Source: Alphaproteobacteria bacterium SS10
GTDB taxonomy: Bacteria; Pseudomonadota; Alphaproteobacteria; TMED2
Direction of reading: 5' to 3'
Length of the DNA: 46,333 nucleotides
Assembly: GCA_019192455.1 (NCBI GenBank)
Contig: JAHCML010000007.1
Location: 1-46,333 of the forward strand
Positions 43,891-46,333 of this stretch are shown here, piece by piece. How positions within the stretch are numbered: position 1 is the stretch's first letter; every line of letters starts with the position of its first letter. Under the pieces are notes generated by a model. The model made no database searches. It was given only the letters and a program-made list of their open reading frames with translations, and was not told the DNA's origin. The translations under genes were made by a program, and so were the position numbers.

Positions 43891-44574
43891 CTAATCCGCG
43901 CGGCTAAGGCCTGAGAGGAAATCGATCAGTGGGCGCACGGCCATGCCAAATTCAACCGCCTCATCGATGACCTTGCCCGACTTCCAATCAGCCTTCGGAA
44001 TATCCCGGCGGGTAATCAGGCTGGTCAGCTTGATCGCCTTGGCAAAGCGATGATCAGCATGCTCGGCATAGCCACGTGGCATTGAGGATAGGGACATGGA
44101 GTAGTCGAGGGCGAGGCCAGCCTTGGCCAGGCTTTCCTCCATCCGGGCAAACCGATCTTCATGCTCGACGATCCGGTTGCGGATGGGCGCCAGCGCCTTG
44201 GCCGTAAGGTTGTAGCGGCCAGCGGCGACGAACCCGCCGGTCCGATCAATCTGCAGATAGATGAACGGCTCCGCATCATCACGGGTGCCGCTGGGGCTTA
44301 ACAGGCCAGCGATATTGGTGCGGTAGGGTGTCTTGTCTTTTGAGAACCGGGTATCGCGGTTCATCCGGAACATCGTCTTCTTACCGCCTTGGAACGGCAT
44401 GTCCCGGGCCTGCAGCTGAAACGAGATGCTGCCCAGCATCGCGATAAAGGGGTCGAGCAGGTGCTCGCCGATCTCTACCTTGTGCGGCAGATACCATTCA
44501 CGATTGTTATTCGCGGCAAGCTCAGTCAGCAGGGTGAAAGATCGGGCAGAAAAGCCCAGTGCGTTCTTACTCAT
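43891..44574 (-). CDS. TIGR02453/DUF2461 family protein
   Basis: ATG 44574 follows AAGGTG, so the frame from 44718 is trimmed. The 227-residue protein shows the family pattern: FTLLTELAANNNREWYLPHK at the start, DTRFSKDKTPYRTNI with an RFSxDKxPY-type motif, and ADHRFAKAIK near the end. Members occur in many bacteria and some fungi; the biochemical role is not established. The 3' end is duplicated at 42872. Confidence 0.88.
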   Translation of the reverse strand: MSKNALGFSARSFTLLTELAANNNREWYLPHKVEIGEHLLDPFIAMLGSISFQLQARDMPFQGGKKTMFRMNRDTRFSKDKTPYRTNIAGLLSPSGTRDDAEPFIYLQIDRTGGFVAAGRYNLTAKALAPIRNRIVEHEDRFARMEESLAKAGLALDYSMSLSSMPRGYAEHADHRFAKAIKLTSLITRRDIPKADWKSGKVIDEAVEFGMAVRPLIDFLSGLSRAD

Positions 44575-44784
44575 GGCGCGCACCTTAGCGTTTAGTGCAA
44601 CCAGCACAACACCGATCGGTATGTTGGCTGTCTGGATCGGTACTGCCTCAGCATCTGCAAGGATCGGTAGCTGCGTATACCGGTCAGCTTTTTCTGCGGC
44701 GCTGGGGCAATTCGTCATTGTATGTCGACGAATTATTTGAGTTAATTTTCAGTAGGTTTAGAGAATTTTTATCTGGAGTTCATA

Positions 44785-46333
44785 TTGCTCGATATCGGCC
44801 GTTTGGCGTTTCTAGCACCATGCTTAAAACTGCTTCTGGGGAGTGCGTTAGGCCTCCTCCTCGCCTTTACTCTGCCAGTCAGTAACGCACTCGCTTTTCC
44901 CGCACCTGAGGTGTGGTGGCAGCTGCTTGCCCATGTGCAATCTGCGACCGCTGCGCTCGGGTCAATCAATGGCCTGATCGGCCTGACGACCGCCTCCACC
45001 GTCACGGCCGGTGCGGTTTATGGGCGACGCCTCCGCCGCCTTGGCTCCGCACCTCAAAGCCGTAGGTCCAAGCCCATCTTTGCGTGTGTGCTGGTCGCTG
45101 CCTTGACCGTTCTGGCCCTTCAGCTCGCCAGTGAGTTAAGCCATCACGAGGATGTGGTCCTCAATCGTAAGCCACCACATGTGGTCGATACCTCCGCCGT
45201 GTTTTTCGCCTTGGACGAAGCCGGCCAGGCTGTTCACCCCAACGGCATCCACCCTGACGGCCTGACGGCGTGGTTGGGCAGCAATGAATATCGAGCAATC
45301 CTTTTCGCACCGGCACCGGAGGCGATCCCCAGATGGCCTGAAACCCATGCGTCGGTAATCCAGTTTCCAGCCGACGGACAGGCGATTGATTTGGATGCCA
45401 TGCTTGCGGAAGTGTTGGCGATCCATAACCAAGATGAGGGTCGGACCCTACTGATCGATAAGAGTGGTTTTCTGGCTGGGCGCCTCGCCGTTATGGCGGG
45501 TGGGCATGATCAGGATCTGCATTTCATCATTGGGGGGGAGGATGCCCTGGTAGCTTGGGCGCGGGACTTGCCAGCCGCCCCACAAGCTAGCCCTGGACTT
45601 GTAGCTAGGGCTTTAGAGGTCCGCGATCAGCTTACCGTCATCGATAGCCGTAAGCCCTTCGAGTTCTACGATAGTGGTTACCTTTATGGTGCCAATCGCA
45701 TGACACTAGCCGAGTTTGTGTTGGCAGCGATGGATCCAGATCGGGTGGCGGCTTGGCGCTCTCAAGCCATGCTCATCACTGGATATGATAGCGCCCAGAC
45801 CGAGGCGATCGCTGCCCTGGCCAACACGCTCGACATCGATGTCCGATATAGCGCCAGGTATTCTCTGCAGGCCGCGCAGCTGAACATCCCAAACTATCGT
45901 AATCGCGATACGGTGCTCGGCTGGCGGGACACGGTTCGTGAGGTCATCGGCAACGAAGCAACCTGGCTAATCGATAGTCGCAGTACCGAAGCTTATAGCC
46001 GTGACAAACTCCGGCTCCCGCAAACAATCCATATTCCGGTGCTGGAGCTGAGTGAGGGTGAACTGGCCCAACGCTTGGCGGCGCTTGATCTAACCCGGCG
46101 CTATCTCGGTAGTGCCTATGCCCAGCTTGATGGCTTCCAGCTTCGTCGCATTGGATATGAGATTAGCCAGGCCGGCGGTAATTGGCTCGGCACCACAACC
46201 GCAACTGCCGCCATCCCACCATCCTTGTTGGATGAGGTTGAGAGCTTTGCCAACCCGTCCGGGATCTGGCCGCTTGATCTACTCTTCGCCGTACTCAAGT
46301 TTGAGCTGTTTGCCCTGACCGATGGCATCGCCC
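44785..46333 (+). CDS. Membrane-anchored protein with degenerate rhodanese-like domains, C-terminus beyond window
   Basis: The frame is open from TTG 44785, with GGAG six bases upstream, to the window end (516 residues so far). It begins with a signal-like hydrophobic segment (LLLGSALGLLLAFTLPVSNALA), has further hydrophobic stretches at ~60-80 and ~97-115, then two or three rhodanese-like domains (for example LTVIDSRKPFEFYDSGYLYG, WLIDSRSTEAYSRDKLRLPQ). Where rhodaneses have the catalytic Cys loop, these read YLGSAYAQLDG and LITGYDSAQTE, so sulfur transfer is not expected. A new hydrophobic segment starts at the window edge. Confidence 0.7.
   Translation, partial: MLDIGRLAFLAPCLKLLLGSALGLLLAFTLPVSNALAFPAPEVWWQLLAHVQSATAALGSINGLIGLTTASTVTAGAVYGRRLRRLGSAPQSRRSKPIFACVLVAALTVLALQLASELSHHEDVVLNRKPPHVVDTSAVFFALDEAGQAVHPNGIHPDGLTAWLGSNEYRAILFAPAPEAIPRWPETHASVIQFPADGQAIDLDAMLAEVLAIHNQDEGRTLLIDKSGFLAGRLAVMAGGHDQDLHFIIGGEDALVAWARDLPAAPQASPGLVARALEVRDQLTVIDSRKPFEFYDSGYLYGANRMTLAEFVLAAMDPDRVAAWRSQAMLITGYDSAQTEAIAALANTLDIDVRYSARYSLQAAQLNIPNYRNRDTVLGWRDTVREVIGNEATWLIDSRSTEAYSRDKLRLPQTIHIPVLELSEGELAQRLAALDLTRRYLGSAYAQLDGFQLRRIGYEISQAGGNWLGTTTATAAIPPSLLDEVESFANPSGIWPLDLLFAVLKFELFALTDGIA

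Overview
The window looks like the chromosome of a moderately GC-rich, probably marine or aquatic alphaproteobacterium, most like Rhodospirillales and relatives. Grounds: the rpmI-rplT-pheS-pheT order, a polA preceded by a 58-residue zinc-finger protein, purU, katG, TIGR02453/DUF2461 and PaaI/HxlR genes with alphaproteobacterial-looking sequences. Genus and species cannot be fixed by eye.

Layout. 1-4.8 kb: the 5' part of purU (minus strand), a secreted trypsin-like protease with RTX repeats, a PaaI-type thioesterase divergent from an HxlR regulator, and a ChaC-like gamma-glutamylcyclotransferase. 4.8-9.4 kb: a structured leader followed by rpmI, rplT, a terminator or attenuator, pheS and pheT. 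9.5-12.6 kb: four genes forming two related pairs, each a zincin-like protein plus a small partner. One zincin keeps HELTH and the other has lost it. 12.6-15.6 kb: polA and its small zinc-finger neighbour (minus). 15.7-20.6 kb: an ABC ATPase, a lipoprotein hydrolase, a MerR regulator divergent from a methyltransferase across a perfect SoxR-box palindrome, and a TetR regulator divergent from an alpha/beta hydrolase across a long inverted repeat.

20.7-25.0 kb is a visibly AT-richer island. It begins at tRNA-Arg(CCG) and ends at a decayed copy of that tRNA's 3' end (27 of 36 positions identical, no gaps). It carries an unknown gene, a luxR gene, and a translationally coupled operon luxI - cytochrome P450 - ribbon-helix-helix protein. 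A second LuxR of the same type lies just outside the distal repeat. This quorum-sensing/P450 cassette is the most interesting possible new system here. The natural reading is that the P450 makes or modifies a signal or a coregulated metabolite, but its substrate cannot be read from the sequence.

26.2-38.4 kb: a small AT-rich membrane-protein gene with its own terminator, whose start codon overlaps that of a divergent 3934-residue RTX/cadherin-like type I secretion substrate. The giant protein has a non-repeat N-terminus with a glycine-rich hydrophobic stretch, seven copies of a recurring ~80-residue cassette, four cadherin plus Ig-like units, long RTX blocks and a C-terminal secretion region. 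No type I exporter genes lie in the window.

38.5-46.3 kb: a receiver-like protein, an orphan TrpF-like protein, katG with a strong terminator, a protein with three EF-hand/dockerin-like repeats, and a SAM methyltransferase lying between a full DUF2461 gene and a truncated copy of its 3' end. Last is the start of a membrane protein with rhodanese-like domains that lack the catalytic cysteine; it runs off the window.
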